A stretch of DNA of 64,000 nucleotides. It comes from Lysinibacillus sp. FSL K6-0232 (lineage in GTDB: Bacteria > Bacillota > Bacilli > Bacillales_A > Planococcaceae). The notes beneath the pieces are model-generated. The model did no database searches. It was not told the origin of the DNA and saw nothing but the letters and a program-made list of their open reading frames with translations. Positions 43,768-53,216 of this stretch are shown here, piece after piece. Numbering within the stretch: position 1 is the first letter of the stretch; every line of letters begins with the position of its first letter. The DNA lies in assembly GCF_038008325.1 (NCBI RefSeq), contig NZ_JBBOYW010000001.1, forward strand, positions 2,222,001 through 2,286,000, in the 5' to 3' direction. Position numbers and translations under genes: made by a program.

Positions 43768-45453
43768 TTATACTTTAAACCTTTGTACTTCCTCCTGTAG
43801 CTCCTGTGCATTTTCACTTAAGGTTGTTGCGACATGTGTGACCTCATTCATCGTGGCAGACTGCTCCTCCATCGCTGCTGCCACTGTATCAATATTGCTG
43901 GAAATTGTTCGCGCTCCTGTGGCAATTTCTGCTACTGAGGCAGATACTTGCTCAGCGCTTGCTGATAGCTCCTCTGCTGTTGCCGATACCTCTTGAATTT
44001 GATGGGTCATATCACCCACTGCCCCCACAATTGTTTCAAACGACTCGCCAGCCTTTGTAATAACAACGACCCCGTCCTGCACTGATACTAACGAGCTTGC
44101 CATCGCACGCTCCACATTTTCAGTATCCTGCTGAATTTCCGTTGTCAGCGCTGTAATGCTATTGGCGGATGTTTTCGATTCCTCTGCCAGCTTGCGCACC
44201 TCATCTGCCACGACCGCAAAGCCTTTCCCATGCTCTCCTGCACGTGCTGCCTCAATCGCTGCATTTAACGCTAATAAATTGGTTTGCTCTGTAATCTCTG
44301 TAATCACCTTTGTGATATTGCCAATTTCCTCTGTTTGCTTTGCCAGCTTTTGCACCAGCTCATTGACCGTAGAGGCAGACTCATTAATCACACCCATTTG
44401 CTTTTGGGCATCCGCAATAATGGCTGTCCCATTTGTCGCAGTATCACTGGCATGTAGGGAGGAGCTATGCAGCACTTGGGACGCCTCCGCAATACGCTGA
44501 ATGCCCTGTGCGGTTTCCTCCATCGCAATAGCACTTTCATGCGCTGCACCTGTAGCAGCCTGTGAATTTTCGGCTGTTTCCGCTGCCTGCTTGGTCACAT
44601 CCTCTGTTGTGGCAGTCATTTCCTCTGCGCTCGCGGACAGCTCCTCCGCAGACGTACTTAATCGCTCCGCATTGGATTGGATATGGGTAATTAAATCGCG
44701 TAAATTCCCCTTCATATTGTTAAAGATTGTGCCTAATTTGCCAAGCTCATCCTTAGAGGCAATCGTAATATCCTCCTGCGATAAATCACCATCCCCAATC
44801 ACAGCTGCACCCGCCATAAGGCTTTGTAGTGGCTTTGTAATAGCACGACGCACAAAAAAGATTAACCCTATACCAATTACTATACTAACAACTAAAATAA
44901 TGATAGAGATAGTGCGTGCATTCATAATAGCCGAGAATGTAGACTCCTCAATCTCCTCCATTTGTGCCATTTGATATTCTTCCATCTTTGCGGCTATATC
45001 AAATGACTGTAGATTAATCGTTGAAATCGTTGTATTTAGGATGGATGTCGCTTGCTCAATATCATCATTATCAATAGCTGCTAATAGTTTTGGCATTTCC
45101 GTCTTAAATTGGTTATTGGATTCATTGACTTGTGCCCACCACTCCTTCATTTCCTTCGACTTCACATAATCCCCTAACGTAGCAATCGTCTTCTCCAGTC
45201 CCTTTTCCGCGTTTAATAGTTGTTCTTCATTGCTAGTGGATGGATTTAAAATCATTGCACGAATAAACACTTCTTGTGTGGCAATCCCAAAGCGTATTTC
45301 CTCTATTAGAAGAAGTTGCTTTAAACGAGAATTCATTGCTTCTTTTGTGCGTTTATCAATAGTATTCAAGTTAAAAATATTACTCCCTATAGAAACAGCA
45401 AGTAAAAAAATAAAAATTAAAAACGATATATTTAGTTTTTTGCCTACGCTCAT
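43768..45453 (-). CDS. Methyl-accepting chemotaxis protein
   Basis: A protein of 561 residues: membrane segment about 8-28, a four-helix-bundle sensor domain to about 180, second membrane segment about 184-204, HAMP domain about 205-258, and a long cytoplasmic coiled coil. The coil contains the conserved signalling hairpin [40 protein letters not shown]. It signals to CheA-type kinases. The ligand is unknown. AAAGGGTGG lies before the ATG; a GTG three codons upstream opens the longer frame. Confidence 0.94.
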   Translation of the reverse strand: MSVGKKLNISFLIFIFLLAVSIGSNIFNLNTIDKRTKEAMNSRLKQLLLIEEIRFGIATQEVFIRAMILNPSTSNEEQLLNAEKGLEKTIATLGDYVKSKEMKEWWAQVNESNNQFKTEMPKLLAAIDNDDIEQATSILNTTISTINLQSFDIAAKMEEYQMAQMEEIEESTFSAIMNARTISIIILVVSIVIGIGLIFFVRRAITKPLQSLMAGAAVIGDGDLSQEDITIASKDELGKLGTIFNNMKGNLRDLITHIQSNAERLSTSAEELSASAEEMTATTEDVTKQAAETAENSQAATGAAHESAIAMEETAQGIQRIAEASQVLHSSSLHASDTATNGTAIIADAQKQMGVINESASTVNELVQKLAKQTEEIGNITKVITEITEQTNLLALNAAIEAARAGEHGKGFAVVADEVRKLAEESKTSANSITALTTEIQQDTENVERAMASSLVSVQDGVVVITKAGESFETIVGAVGDMTHQIQEVSATAEELSASAEQVSASVAEIATGARTISSNIDTVAAAMEEQSATMNEVTHVATTLSENAQELQEEVQRFKV

Positions 45454-45649
45454 AATAGCCACCCTTTTGTTGTATAGTATAGTTTGTCATCGTTATTGAT
45501 ATGTAACATAACACTATTAGTACTGATAGTATGTATTCTAATGCAGCTATGCTTGATTTTTGGTGGCACATCTGTCAAATGCCACTTGAATGGAACCTCG
45601 AATAAGTATCACTATTCGAAGTTCTATTCAACAGCTAGAACAGGGATAT

Positions 45650-46432
45650 TTACAAACCTCTTACTAAATATTTTCCCCATTCTCTCATGGCTATTTTTTC
45701 TCCTGCTTCAGCTGCTCGTTTTAGCCAGTATTCACCCTCCTTCACATTTTGCTCCATATTTTCACCTTTAATCATATAAATACCTAATAATCTCATAGCA
45801 ACAAGCTCATTTAATTCCTCAGCGGCTAGACGAATCCATTTGATGCCCTCTGCTACATTTCGCTCTAAACTATCACCATGTACTAAACGGTAGCCTAAAA
45901 TTCTTGTTGCTACTCCATCTCGACGGTCAACTGCTAAACGCAGCCATCGTTCGCCTTCTAGTGGGTTTTTGCTTAATACTTCACCATCCAGTAAACGAAC
46001 AGCTATATCAACCATTGCCCATAAGTTGCCAAGCTCCGCAGACCTACGTAGCCATCTTTCACCTTCCACTGTATTTTGCGGTAGACCGATACCTGTTAAA
46101 AAGCTATAGGCTAATTCATTCATAGCGCCTGTATCTCCTAAATCAGCGGCTGCCGTTAGCCACTTTAAGCCTTCCTGTGTCTTGTTCTTTTCCTTTTCTT
46201 CAATAAAATCAATGACATTTGATTGCTGCTCAGAAGATGTCAATTCCTCTACAGCATCTGTCCTTTGCTCGAAAGCTGCCACCTCTTCTGCTACATCTAT
46301 GTTTTGCTCGGAAAATACCTGCTCCTCCTCTGACATATTTGTTTTCTTTTCCTCTTGCTCAAACCCTAGTGATTTTGAAATTTGATTGAATAATGAGAAT
46401 TTTTTCTTTTTATCATGATCTTCACTCATCAT
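45650..46432 (-). CDS. Sel1-like repeat protein
   Basis: A protein of 260 residues with an acidic, low-complexity N-terminal third (Glu-rich, with repeated EEVAAFEQRTDAVEELTSSEQQ-like units). About five Sel1-type alpha-alpha repeats run from residue 88 to the end (EGLKWLTAAADLGDTGAMNELAYSFLTGIGLPQN, EGERWLRRSAELGNLWAMVDIAVRLLDG and similar). Such repeats mediate protein-protein contacts. No signal peptide was seen, so it is probably cytosolic. Partner unknown. Confidence 0.85.
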   Translation of the reverse strand: MMSEDHDKKKKFSLFNQISKSLGFEQEEKKTNMSEEEQVFSEQNIDVAEEVAAFEQRTDAVEELTSSEQQSNVIDFIEEKEKNKTQEGLKWLTAAADLGDTGAMNELAYSFLTGIGLPQNTVEGERWLRRSAELGNLWAMVDIAVRLLDGEVLSKNPLEGERWLRLAVDRRDGVATRILGYRLVHGDSLERNVAEGIKWIRLAAEELNELVAMRLLGIYMIKGENMEQNVKEGEYWLKRAAEAGEKIAMREWGKYLVRGL

Positions 46433-46699
46433 TAAGCCCTCCAGTCTGCTTTCGCTTTATAATAGCTTGGTATACTAAAAATAGTAATAAAAATATAATA
46501 TTTTTGCAAAAATTTAAGATTGATAAGCTAAGCATTCTATAGCTACATACCATACTTTCTTCCTAATACAAATGATTCATAACTACAATTACTAAGACAA
46601 AATTACCTATATTAAAATAGTTTTATCATATATCAAGATGCAAAGTTTTTATTATGCTTTTCATACCTTTTTATCACGCATTTTAAACCACTAGAAAAA
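46433..46699. other. Gap without recognised gene
   Basis: A very A/T-rich stretch between the Sel1 gene and the ABC exporter terminator. It should carry the Sel1 promoter on the minus strand. No short gene or repeat was seen. Confidence 0.35.
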
Positions 46700-46738
46700 A
46701 GCATTCCCTCAACACAATGTGAGAGAATGCTTTTTTTA
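46700..46738. terminator. Terminator after the ABC exporter gene
   Basis: AGCATTCCCTCA pairs with the GAGAGAATGCT side (with one mismatch). It has A6 before and T7 after the stem, so it can work on both strands. Confidence 0.75.
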
Positions 46739-48487
46739 TGTTAGCTCTACAAAATCTTTGGATATAGATGATTCTTTGCGAAATTGAATATGATGAAGTT
46801 TGGCAAAGATACCATTTTGTGCAACAAGCTCATCGTATGTGCCATCTTCTTCAATCCCATTCGGTGTTACTACTAGCACACGATCTGCATTGCGAATTGT
46901 TGCCAATCGGTGTGCAATGACAAGCGTTGTACGGTTTTCCGCTAGCTCTGTTAAGGATTGCTGAATAATCATTTCTGTTTCAGTATCTAATGCAGAGGTT
47001 GCTTCATCTAAAATTAAAATAGGCGGATTTTTCAGGAACATACGGGCTATCGCTAGTCGTTGCTTCTGACCACCTGATAATTTTAAGCCACGTTCACCAA
47101 TTTGCGTATCATAGCCATCTGGTAGCTCTGCAATAAATGCCTCTAAATGAGCCTTTTGCGCTGCCTCTCGAATTTCTTCTTCACTTGCACCAAGCTTACC
47201 ATATGCAATATTTTCACGAATCGTTCCTGTAAATAAAAAGACATCCTGCTGCACAATACCAATTTGAGCGCGTAATGAAGCCTGTGTCATATTACGTATA
47301 TCAATACCATCAATCGTAATGGCGCCTTTTGTCACCTCATAAAATCTCGGAATTAACGAACAGATTGTCGTTTTACCCGCTCCTGAAGGCCCGACAAAGG
47401 CAATCGTTTGCCCAGCTCGAATATCAAAGGAAATACCCTGTAAAACTTGCTTCGACGTATCATAATTAAAATCTACTTGGTTAAATGAAATATTACCATC
47501 TAGATGCTTAATAGCCTTTGCATCCTCACGATCTTGAATTTCTGGCGCCTGCTCAATTAATTCACGGAAGCGCTTAAAGCCAGCCATCCCCTTTGGATAA
47601 AGCTCTAATAGGGCACTAATTTTATCAATTGGCTTAATGAGCACATTTGTATATAATACAAAGCTAACAAGCTCCCCATAAGAAAGCTTACCATTAAAGC
47701 TGAGCCACGCACCAACAACGAGCACCACTAATGTTAACAAACGCGTCATCATATAGATGCTGGAATGTGTACCTGCCATAATTTTATAGGCATATAATTT
47801 AGCGGCACGGAAAAAGCCGTTTTGCTCCTTAAAGCGCTCAATTTCAAATGCCTCATTTGTAAAGGATTTCACAACACGCGCGCCTGATACACTATCCTCC
47901 ACGCGTCCATTGACATCCGCAATTTTGCCATACATCGTTTTCCAAGCCTTATTCATTTTGATATTGCTAAATGTCACAAGCCATGTTAAAAACGGCACCA
48001 TAATTGCGGCAATCAATGCAAGTGTTGGATTAACATTAAACATAATCGCAAAAGCCCCAACAAAGGTCATAATGGCGATAAATAAATCTTCAGGTCCATG
48101 ATGGGCAAACTCGCCTATATCAAATAAATCATTGGTAATACGACTCATAATATGACCTGTCTTTGTATTATCAAAGAAACGGAATGATTGCCTTTGCACA
48201 TGTGTAAATAATTCCTGCCGCATATCTGTTTCAATATTAATCCCTAGTTTATGCCCTAAATAGTTGACAATAAAGTTCAAGAATGTACTAATAGCATAAA
48301 CAAGCAGCAATAATATACTGACTTTAACGATCATATTCCAATCACCTGTCGGCAGCAGGTCATCGATAAACCATTGAACAGCTAATGGAAATGCAAGCTC
48401 TAAAATTGCAACAATAATGGCACTTGAAAAATCAATAATAAATAATCGCTTATGTGGCTTGTAGTAGGAAAAAAACTTTCTATACAT
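46736..48487 (-). CDS. ABC exporter, fused permease-ATPase (multidrug/lipid type)
   Basis: A half-transporter of 583 residues with six membrane segments in the first 310 residues. The ATPase domain has Walker A VGPSGAGKTTICSLI, Q-loop IVQQDVFLFTGTIRENIAYG, signature LKLSGGQKQRLAIARMF, Walker B PILILDEATSALD and H-loop VIAHRLATI. It acts as a dimer; no partner half-transporter is adjacent, so a homodimer is likely. AAGGAGGAC precedes this ATG; the longest frame starts 29 codons earlier without support. The substrate is unknown. Confidence 0.92.
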   Translation of the reverse strand: MYRKFFSYYKPHKRLFIIDFSSAIIVAILELAFPLAVQWFIDDLLPTGDWNMIVKVSILLLLVYAISTFLNFIVNYLGHKLGINIETDMRQELFTHVQRQSFRFFDNTKTGHIMSRITNDLFDIGEFAHHGPEDLFIAIMTFVGAFAIMFNVNPTLALIAAIMVPFLTWLVTFSNIKMNKAWKTMYGKIADVNGRVEDSVSGARVVKSFTNEAFEIERFKEQNGFFRAAKLYAYKIMAGTHSSIYMMTRLLTLVVLVVGAWLSFNGKLSYGELVSFVLYTNVLIKPIDKISALLELYPKGMAGFKRFRELIEQAPEIQDREDAKAIKHLDGNISFNQVDFNYDTSKQVLQGISFDIRAGQTIAFVGPSGAGKTTICSLIPRFYEVTKGAITIDGIDIRNMTQASLRAQIGIVQQDVFLFTGTIRENIAYGKLGASEEEIREAAQKAHLEAFIAELPDGYDTQIGERGLKLSGGQKQRLAIARMFLKNPPILILDEATSALDTETEMIIQQSLTELAENRTTLVIAHRLATIRNADRVLVVTPNGIEEDGTYDELVAQNGIFAKLHHIQFRKESSISKDFVELT

Positions 48488-48589
48488 GCTTGTCCTCCTT
48501 CTTGTTGTAAAATTTTCGCCTGTTGTTAATAGTATCACTTCTACAAGTGTAACGGAAAAATATTTTTTCGCCATAACTGTATATTTTTA

Positions 48590-48618
48590 TTTACATACGC
48601 TTTGTGACATGCTATTAT
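48590..48618 (+). promoter_or_regulatory. Sigma-A promoter of the manganese riboswitch
   Basis: TTTACA, a 17-bp spacer and TATTAT lie about 40 bp upstream of the aptamer. Confidence 0.7.
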
Positions 48619-48654
48619 CTAAGTAAGAATTGAATAGCTTTTGACTTTATTGTC

Positions 48655-48801
48655 AAGGGGGAGTAGCTAGCAGATGCGAGCGAAGCATCTGGTTTCACAT
48701 TCGTCATTACATGGTATACTACCATCGGGTGTGATAGCATTTTTTTATTAGATTACAGCATTTTGATCTAATAAAACTTACATTGCTTAGCAAGACCTTT
48801 G
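48655..48801 (+). promoter_or_regulatory. yybP-ykoY manganese riboswitch
   Basis: The leader has both conserved halves of the yybP-ykoY aptamer. The 5' L1 segment is CAAGGGGGAGTAGC (48654-48667) and the distal 3' segment is TTAGCAAGACCTTTG (48787-48801), whose two ends pair to close P1. Between them are a CAGATGC/GCATCTG hairpin and a TCGTCATTACATGGTATACTACCATCGGG stretch that corresponds to the second conserved loop. The 3' P1 strand is shared with the terminator stem, so Mn2+ binding should disfavour termination and turn the downstream TerC-family exporter on. Confidence 0.92.
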
Positions 48802-48830
48802 CCTATTTTTTAGGCAGGGGTCTTTTTCTT
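48792..48830 (+). terminator. Riboswitch expression-platform terminator
   Basis: AAGACC-TT-TGCCTA pairs with TAGGCA-GG-GGTCTT, followed by TTTCTTTT. The left arm overlaps the closing strand of the aptamer, which makes the two structures mutually exclusive. Confidence 0.88.
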
Positions 48831-48902
48831 TTGCTTAAAATAGGAAAAATAGGGTAAAAGCAAACCATTCATTTCTGTTCATTGATTAAAGGAGGAACAA
48901 TT

Positions 48903-49664
48903 TTGGAAGCAATTTTATTAGAATACGCATGGGTACTTGTCGTATTAATCGTACTAGAAGGTTTGTTGGCAGCCGATAATGCTGTTGTAATGGCTGTTAT
49001 GGTTAAGCATTTGCCAAAAGCCCAACAACAAAAAGCATTATTATATGGCTTAGCCGGGGCATTTATTTTCCGCTTTATTGCCTTATTCTTAATTACAACA
49101 CTTGTAAACTTTTGGCAAATCCAAGCGATTGGTGCAATTTATCTATTATTTATATCCATTAAGCATATTTATGAATCATGGAAAGCATCATCCGATGATT
49201 CAGAGGAGCTAAAGGAGCCTAAAAAGCAATCTGGCTTTTGGATGACAGTTGTGAAGGTTGAGCTTGCTGATATCGCATTTGCGGTGGATTCCATTTTAGC
49301 AGCAGTAGCGATTGCTGTAACACTTCCACATATCGGTGATTTTGATATTGGCGGCATTAACGCAGGTCCATTTGCCGTTATGTTCTTGGGTGGTATTATC
49401 GGTGTTATTATGATGCGATTTGCCGCTCGTTGGTTTGTCACTGTTCTTGAAAGATTCCCTTCTCTTGAAACAGCTGCTTTCCTGATTGTTGGTTGGGTTG
49501 GTGTGAAATTAGCAGTATTAACATTAGGACATGAAAAATTAGAAATTATTCCACATGAGTTTCCACATTCTACATTGTGGAAATCTATCTTCTGGATTGT
49601 CTTAATCGCTATCGCACTTGGTGGCTACTTAATCGGTCTTAAAAATCAGAAAAAACAAGCATAA
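48903..49664 (+). CDS. TerC-family membrane protein, Mn2+-riboswitch controlled (YkoY-like exporter)
   Basis: A protein of 253 residues with about seven membrane segments and TerC hallmarks: EGLLAADNAVVMAVMVKHLP (with membrane acidic residues), VKVELADIAFAVDSILAAVAIAV and the RWFVTVLERFPSLETAAFLIVGWVGVKL end. TerC proteins of the YkoY/YceF type have been linked to Mn2+ export or metalation of secreted proteins. The riboswitch upstream supports manganese. The start is a TTG 7 nt after AAAGGAGG. Confidence 0.9.
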   Translation: MEAILLEYAWVLVVLIVLEGLLAADNAVVMAVMVKHLPKAQQQKALLYGLAGAFIFRFIALFLITTLVNFWQIQAIGAIYLLFISIKHIYESWKASSDDSEELKEPKKQSGFWMTVVKVELADIAFAVDSILAAVAIAVTLPHIGDFDIGGINAGPFAVMFLGGIIGVIMMRFAARWFVTVLERFPSLETAAFLIVGWVGVKLAVLTLGHEKLEIIPHEFPHSTLWKSIFWIVLIAIALGGYLIGLKNQKKQA

Positions 49665-49673
49665 TGTCGAAAA

Positions 49674-49709
49674 AAATCGCCTCAACAACAGTTGAAGCGA
49701 TTTTTTCTT
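49674..49709 (+). terminator. Terminator after the TerC gene
   Basis: AAATCGCCTCAAC pairs with GTTGAAGCGATTT (one mismatch), followed by TTTCTTTTT. Confidence 0.88.
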
Positions 49710-49738
49710 TTTGCCAGAAAATGCACAAATCTTCTAAT

Positions 49739-49753
49739 TGAGAACGAATATCA
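49739..49753. promoter_or_regulatory. Possible Fur box upstream of ferritin
   Basis: TGAGAAC-G-AATATCA matches 11 of 14 arm positions of the 7-1-7 Fur consensus TGATAAT-N-ATTATCA and lies about 40 bp before the ferritin promoter. Function (Fur or PerR) is inferred from position only. Confidence 0.4.
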
Positions 49754-49791
49754 ATTATTTTTTGCATGTTTTCCCCTTAATTTTAAAATTT

Positions 49792-49821
49792 TTGTCCATT
49801 GTGATAGCTACACTGTATACT
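49792..49821 (+). promoter_or_regulatory. Ferritin gene promoter
   Basis: TTGTCC, an 18-bp spacer and TATACT lie 40 bp before the ferritin start codon. Confidence 0.6.
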
Positions 49822-49860
49822 AGAAATGTAGGCATTTACTTCAAAGGGAGGAAAACTTTT

Positions 49861-50370
49861 ATGTTATCTGAGAAACTACACACAGCACTAAACGAACAAA
49901 TGAATTTTGAGTTTTACTCTGCACATGCTTATATGGCAATGGCAGCTTATTGCACAGATCAGGATTATGATGGCTTTGCGAATTTCTTTTTAGTGCAAGC
50001 AGAGGAGGAACGTTTCCATGCAATGAAATTTTATAATTTCTTAAGCGATATGGGCTACCGTGCAACAATTCATGGCTTTGATAGCCCAGGCAACCATTTT
50101 GAATCCATTTTAGATGCCTTCAAAACAGCTCTTTCACATGAAAAAGAAGTAACACGTCGCATTTACAATTTATCTGATATTGCTTTAGATGAGCGTGAAC
50201 ATGCCACAATGGCATTTTTAAAATGGTTTATTGATGAGCAGGTTGAGGAAGAATCAACATTCGATACATTAATTCATAAAATTGAGCGTATTGAAAATGA
50301 CTCAAATGCGATCTTTATGCTAGATGCAGAATTAGCAAATCGTACTTTTTCACCAGAGGCAGAAGCGTAA
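49861..50370 (+). CDS. ftnA: Ferritin (non-heme iron storage protein)
   Basis: A protein of 169 residues, the length of bacterial FtnA. It has the four-helix-bundle signature EQMNFEFYSAHAYMAMAAYC (Glu ligand near residue 16), the FANFFLVQAEEERFHAMKFYNFLSDMG motif with the EExxH diiron ligands, and FLKWFIDEQVEEE later. It oxidises and stores iron. AAGGGAGG lies before this ATG; the in-frame extension of 41 codons upstream covers the promoter and is not translated. The ftnA symbol is by family. Confidence 0.93.
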   Translation: MLSEKLHTALNEQMNFEFYSAHAYMAMAAYCTDQDYDGFANFFLVQAEEERFHAMKFYNFLSDMGYRATIHGFDSPGNHFESILDAFKTALSHEKEVTRRIYNLSDIALDEREHATMAFLKWFIDEQVEEESTFDTLIHKIERIENDSNAIFMLDAELANRTFSPEAEA

Positions 50371-50387
50371 ACGCTATGAACCATACC

Positions 50388-50457
50388 AAAGCCGCTTTAC
50401 ATTGTACAGGCAAGGCATACAATATATGCTTATCTTGCACAAGTAAAGCGGCTTTTT
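50388..50457. terminator. Long hairpin terminator after ferritin
   Basis: A 13-bp perfect outer stem, AAAGCCGCTTTAC with GTAAAGCGGCTTT, encloses about 42 nt that partly fold again, followed by TT. The long insert is unusual for a simple terminator. Confidence 0.75.
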
Positions 50458-50513
50458 ATCTAAAAAAGAAACGCTGAAAAAATTAATGCTTCTTATCGTT
50501 TTATAATAACTAT

Positions 50514-51290
50514 CTAGCCTTTTCGTTGATATGGTTTTGCAGCTTCACTTGCTTTAAAGTTATAGACAGGCTTAATCGCTTTGACAATATCAACGGTTTC
50601 ATCAATCACAGCTACAATGTCTGCCATTGGCTTATAGGCCATGGGTGCTTCATCCAATGTTTCCTCATTGACGGATGTTGTCCAAATACCCTGCATTGTT
50701 TCTTTAAAATCGTCCATATTCAACGCTTTTTTGGCAGCGCGACGTGAAAACATACGCCCTGCTCCATGTGGCGCTGAATAATTCCATTCAGCATTGCCTT
50801 TTCCTATACAAATCAGCGACCCATCCCGCATATTCATCGGAATCACAAGCTTTTCTCCTTTATTAGCACGCACAGCACCCTTACGCAATGTCATTGTTTC
50901 CGTATCAATATAGTTATGAATCGTATCAAATGTATCGATAAATTGCCATGCCATATGCTCAGCAATTGTTTTCGCAATTGTCCAACGATTCATGCGTGCA
51001 TACTGCTGGGCAATTTTCATATCGTGAATATAATCATGGAAAAGCTCACCCTCTAAATAAGCTAAATCCTTTGGAATCACAGGATTTTGTGCTTTATAGC
51101 TTTGAATCATGCTCTGAATTTCTTGGGCTCGCCCTTGCTGCTTCAGCTCCGCTATTTTTTCAGTTAAATCTTGGCGACGTAAGCTTTCATAGGCTCTTTT
51201 TTGATGCCAGTTTGCTACTTTTGCTCCTACATAGCGTGAGCCTGTATGAATCAATAAATAATATCGATTGTCTTCATCTTTGGCAAGTTC
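50514..51290 (-). CDS. rtcB: RtcB RNA ligase, second exon
   Basis: The 3' part of an rtcB gene interrupted by a group II intron. Its first codons, GAA CTT GCC AAA GAT, restore the family sequence (HFI-ELAKDEDNRYYLLIHTGSR) when joined to the exon ending at 53810, in frame. This part carries the metal-binding His in LLIHTGSRYVG and the APHGAGRMFSRRAA motif containing the guanylylated His. Together the exons encode 406 residues, which is normal for RtcB. RtcB joins 2',3'-cyclic phosphate to 5'-OH RNA ends using GTP and Mn2+. No archease gene is adjacent. Confidence 0.9.
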   Translation of the reverse strand, partial: ELAKDEDNRYYLLIHTGSRYVGAKVANWHQKRAYESLRRQDLTEKIAELKQQGRAQEIQSMIQSYKAQNPVIPKDLAYLEGELFHDYIHDMKIAQQYARMNRWTIAKTIAEHMAWQFIDTFDTIHNYIDTETMTLRKGAVRANKGEKLVIPMNMRDGSLICIGKGNAEWNYSAPHGAGRMFSRRAAKKALNMDDFKETMQGIWTTSVNEETLDEAPMAYKPMADIVAVIDETVDIVKAIKPVYNFKASEAAKPYQRKG

Positions 51291-51400
51291 GTAAGGTCGG
51301 CTACCGACGCCTTGCTATGTTGCCATAGTAGGTTTTCAGTAACCTCCTCCCAAACCGTACGTACACATCTCTGCGTATACGGCTTTCCATTTACAAATAT

Positions 51401-53216
51401 CTATCCTTGTTTACCGTGTGCGATTTTCCTATGACAATCATGACATAAAACTAATGTTTTACGTTGTCTTGCTATCATTTGTTTCTCCCACACTTCTTTT
51501 CCTTTTAAATCTTTTAATCTTTTTACATGATGGATTTCAAATGCTACATTTTGTTTTCCACACCATTCACATTCTTTTGCACTAATACGTTTTTCTAATT
51601 CAGTAGTACCTTTAAACATTTGTATGTTAGGCATCAAATCAGGATTTTCTTTTACTATTTTTTTATCTCTGACAAAACCCTTGTTGTAGAAATAGCAAAT
51701 ATTTTCTCCTTTTTTAGTTTGATACTTAACGCCCCAACCATTATTGATTCTGTATTTTTTAAACATTTTTCTTACAGTAGAATTGTGCTTTGAAGCTAAA
51801 GTTTTTATACAACTGTATTGCATAACGTAGTGTAATTGCCACATTTTTTGAGTGACATTTTCAGCTAATTTATAATAGTTATATAACCCTCTTATCTCTG
51901 CATTAAAAATGTTTATAATTTCTAAGTCACTAAGTCGCATGATTGAATTTCTGCTTATCGGCATCCACTTTTCTGCATTAATATCTTTAACTAATTTATT
52001 TTGTACAATGAATTTCTCGATAACTTCTTTTGGCATCATTAATCGGATATTTTTTCTTGCACTTCGAATTTTAACACCATTCTTATTTTTATAAGGTGTG
52101 TTATTATTACCTACTGAAATGTCATAACCTAAAAATCTGGCATTTTTTCTACTATTTGTGATTAATGTTTTTTCTTCTGATAGTTCAAGTTTTAATTCGT
52201 CATATAAGAATTTCTTGATTTTTTCTTTCAATTCCTTACAATCCTCTTTACTACCATTTACACCAATAAGAAAATCATCTGCATATCGTACATATTTAAG
52301 TCTTTTAAATCCTGTTGAGTCAATAATTTGTCGTGTATTAAATTTTTCTTTTTGAATCTTTTTATATTCTTTAAGAAGTTCTTCTTTTATGGATTCATCT
52401 TCACATAGATTAATTTTCTTTTTAAGTTGTCCAGCCTTGTATTCAAGATTTCTATATACAGGGTTACGTTGTTGATTTCTTTTTCTATCACCAATATCAA
52501 ATTCTGTTTTTAAAGTATTGATAATATAATTATCTAATTCATTCAAGTATATATTAGCTAAAATCGGGCTAATAATTCCTCCTTGTGGTGTTCCTGTATA
52601 AGTTTTATTGAATTTAAAATCATCAATGTAACCTGCTTTTAAGAATTTCCACATAAGTCGAATGAATTTTTCATCTTTGATATTTTTACGTAATAGATTA
52701 ATTAATACATGATGGTCGATGTTATCAAAGAAACCTTTAATATCACCTTCAATAAACCAGTTTACGCCTGTATATACTCTATCAATTTCCATTAAGGCTG
52801 TATGACAACTTTTGTTCGGACGAAAGCCATGAGAACTTTCACTAAATTTTGGTTCGTATATTGCTTCTAAAATCATACGACAAATTTCTTGAACAAGTCG
52901 GTCAGTGAATGTTGGTATTCCTAAAGGACGTTTAGAACCATCTTTTTTAGGAATGTAAACTCTTTTTGCAGGTTTTGGTTGATAACTTTCATCTTTTAGT
53001 GATTGGATAATTTTTTTCAATCATTTTCTCGCTAAAATTACTTGCTGTTTGGTTATCAATTCCTGCTGTAGCACTTCCATCATTTTTATAGATATTACTA
53101 AAGGCTGTAATATACATTTGTGGATTGTATAATATTCTATACAATCTATCATGGATATAATTTTCTTTTAACGCTTGTTTGGATAGATTGATTAATACTG
53201 TCTCTGAATTTTGCAT
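51401..53216 (-). pseudogene. ltrA: Group II intron-encoded reverse transcriptase/maturase/HNH endonuclease, frameshifted
   Basis: The frame begins at 53216 after AAAGGAGCGAAAGG (MQNSETVLINLSKQALKENYIHDRLYRILYNPQMY) and reaches MIEK, then a run of seven A (complement of 53011-53017) throws it out of frame. With six A it would continue as IIQSLKDESYQPKPAKRVYIPKKDGSKRPLGIP and on to the end, giving about 605 residues. The long part has RT motifs (GFRPNKSCHTAL, FFDNIDHHVLI, TPQGGIISPILANIYL, YVRYADDFLIG), a maturase region, and a C-terminal HNH domain (CEWCG, EIHHVKRL, CHDCHRKIAHG). Slippage on the A7 run could still give full-length protein, or the error may be in the sequence. Confidence 0.85.

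Noticed and set aside
44156-44974. Two long frames on the plus strand across the chemoreceptor gene
   Set aside because: They are antisense shadows of the repetitive, Ala/Ser/Thr-rich coiled-coil coding sequence and have no ribosome binding sites; the minus-strand chemoreceptor explains the region fully.
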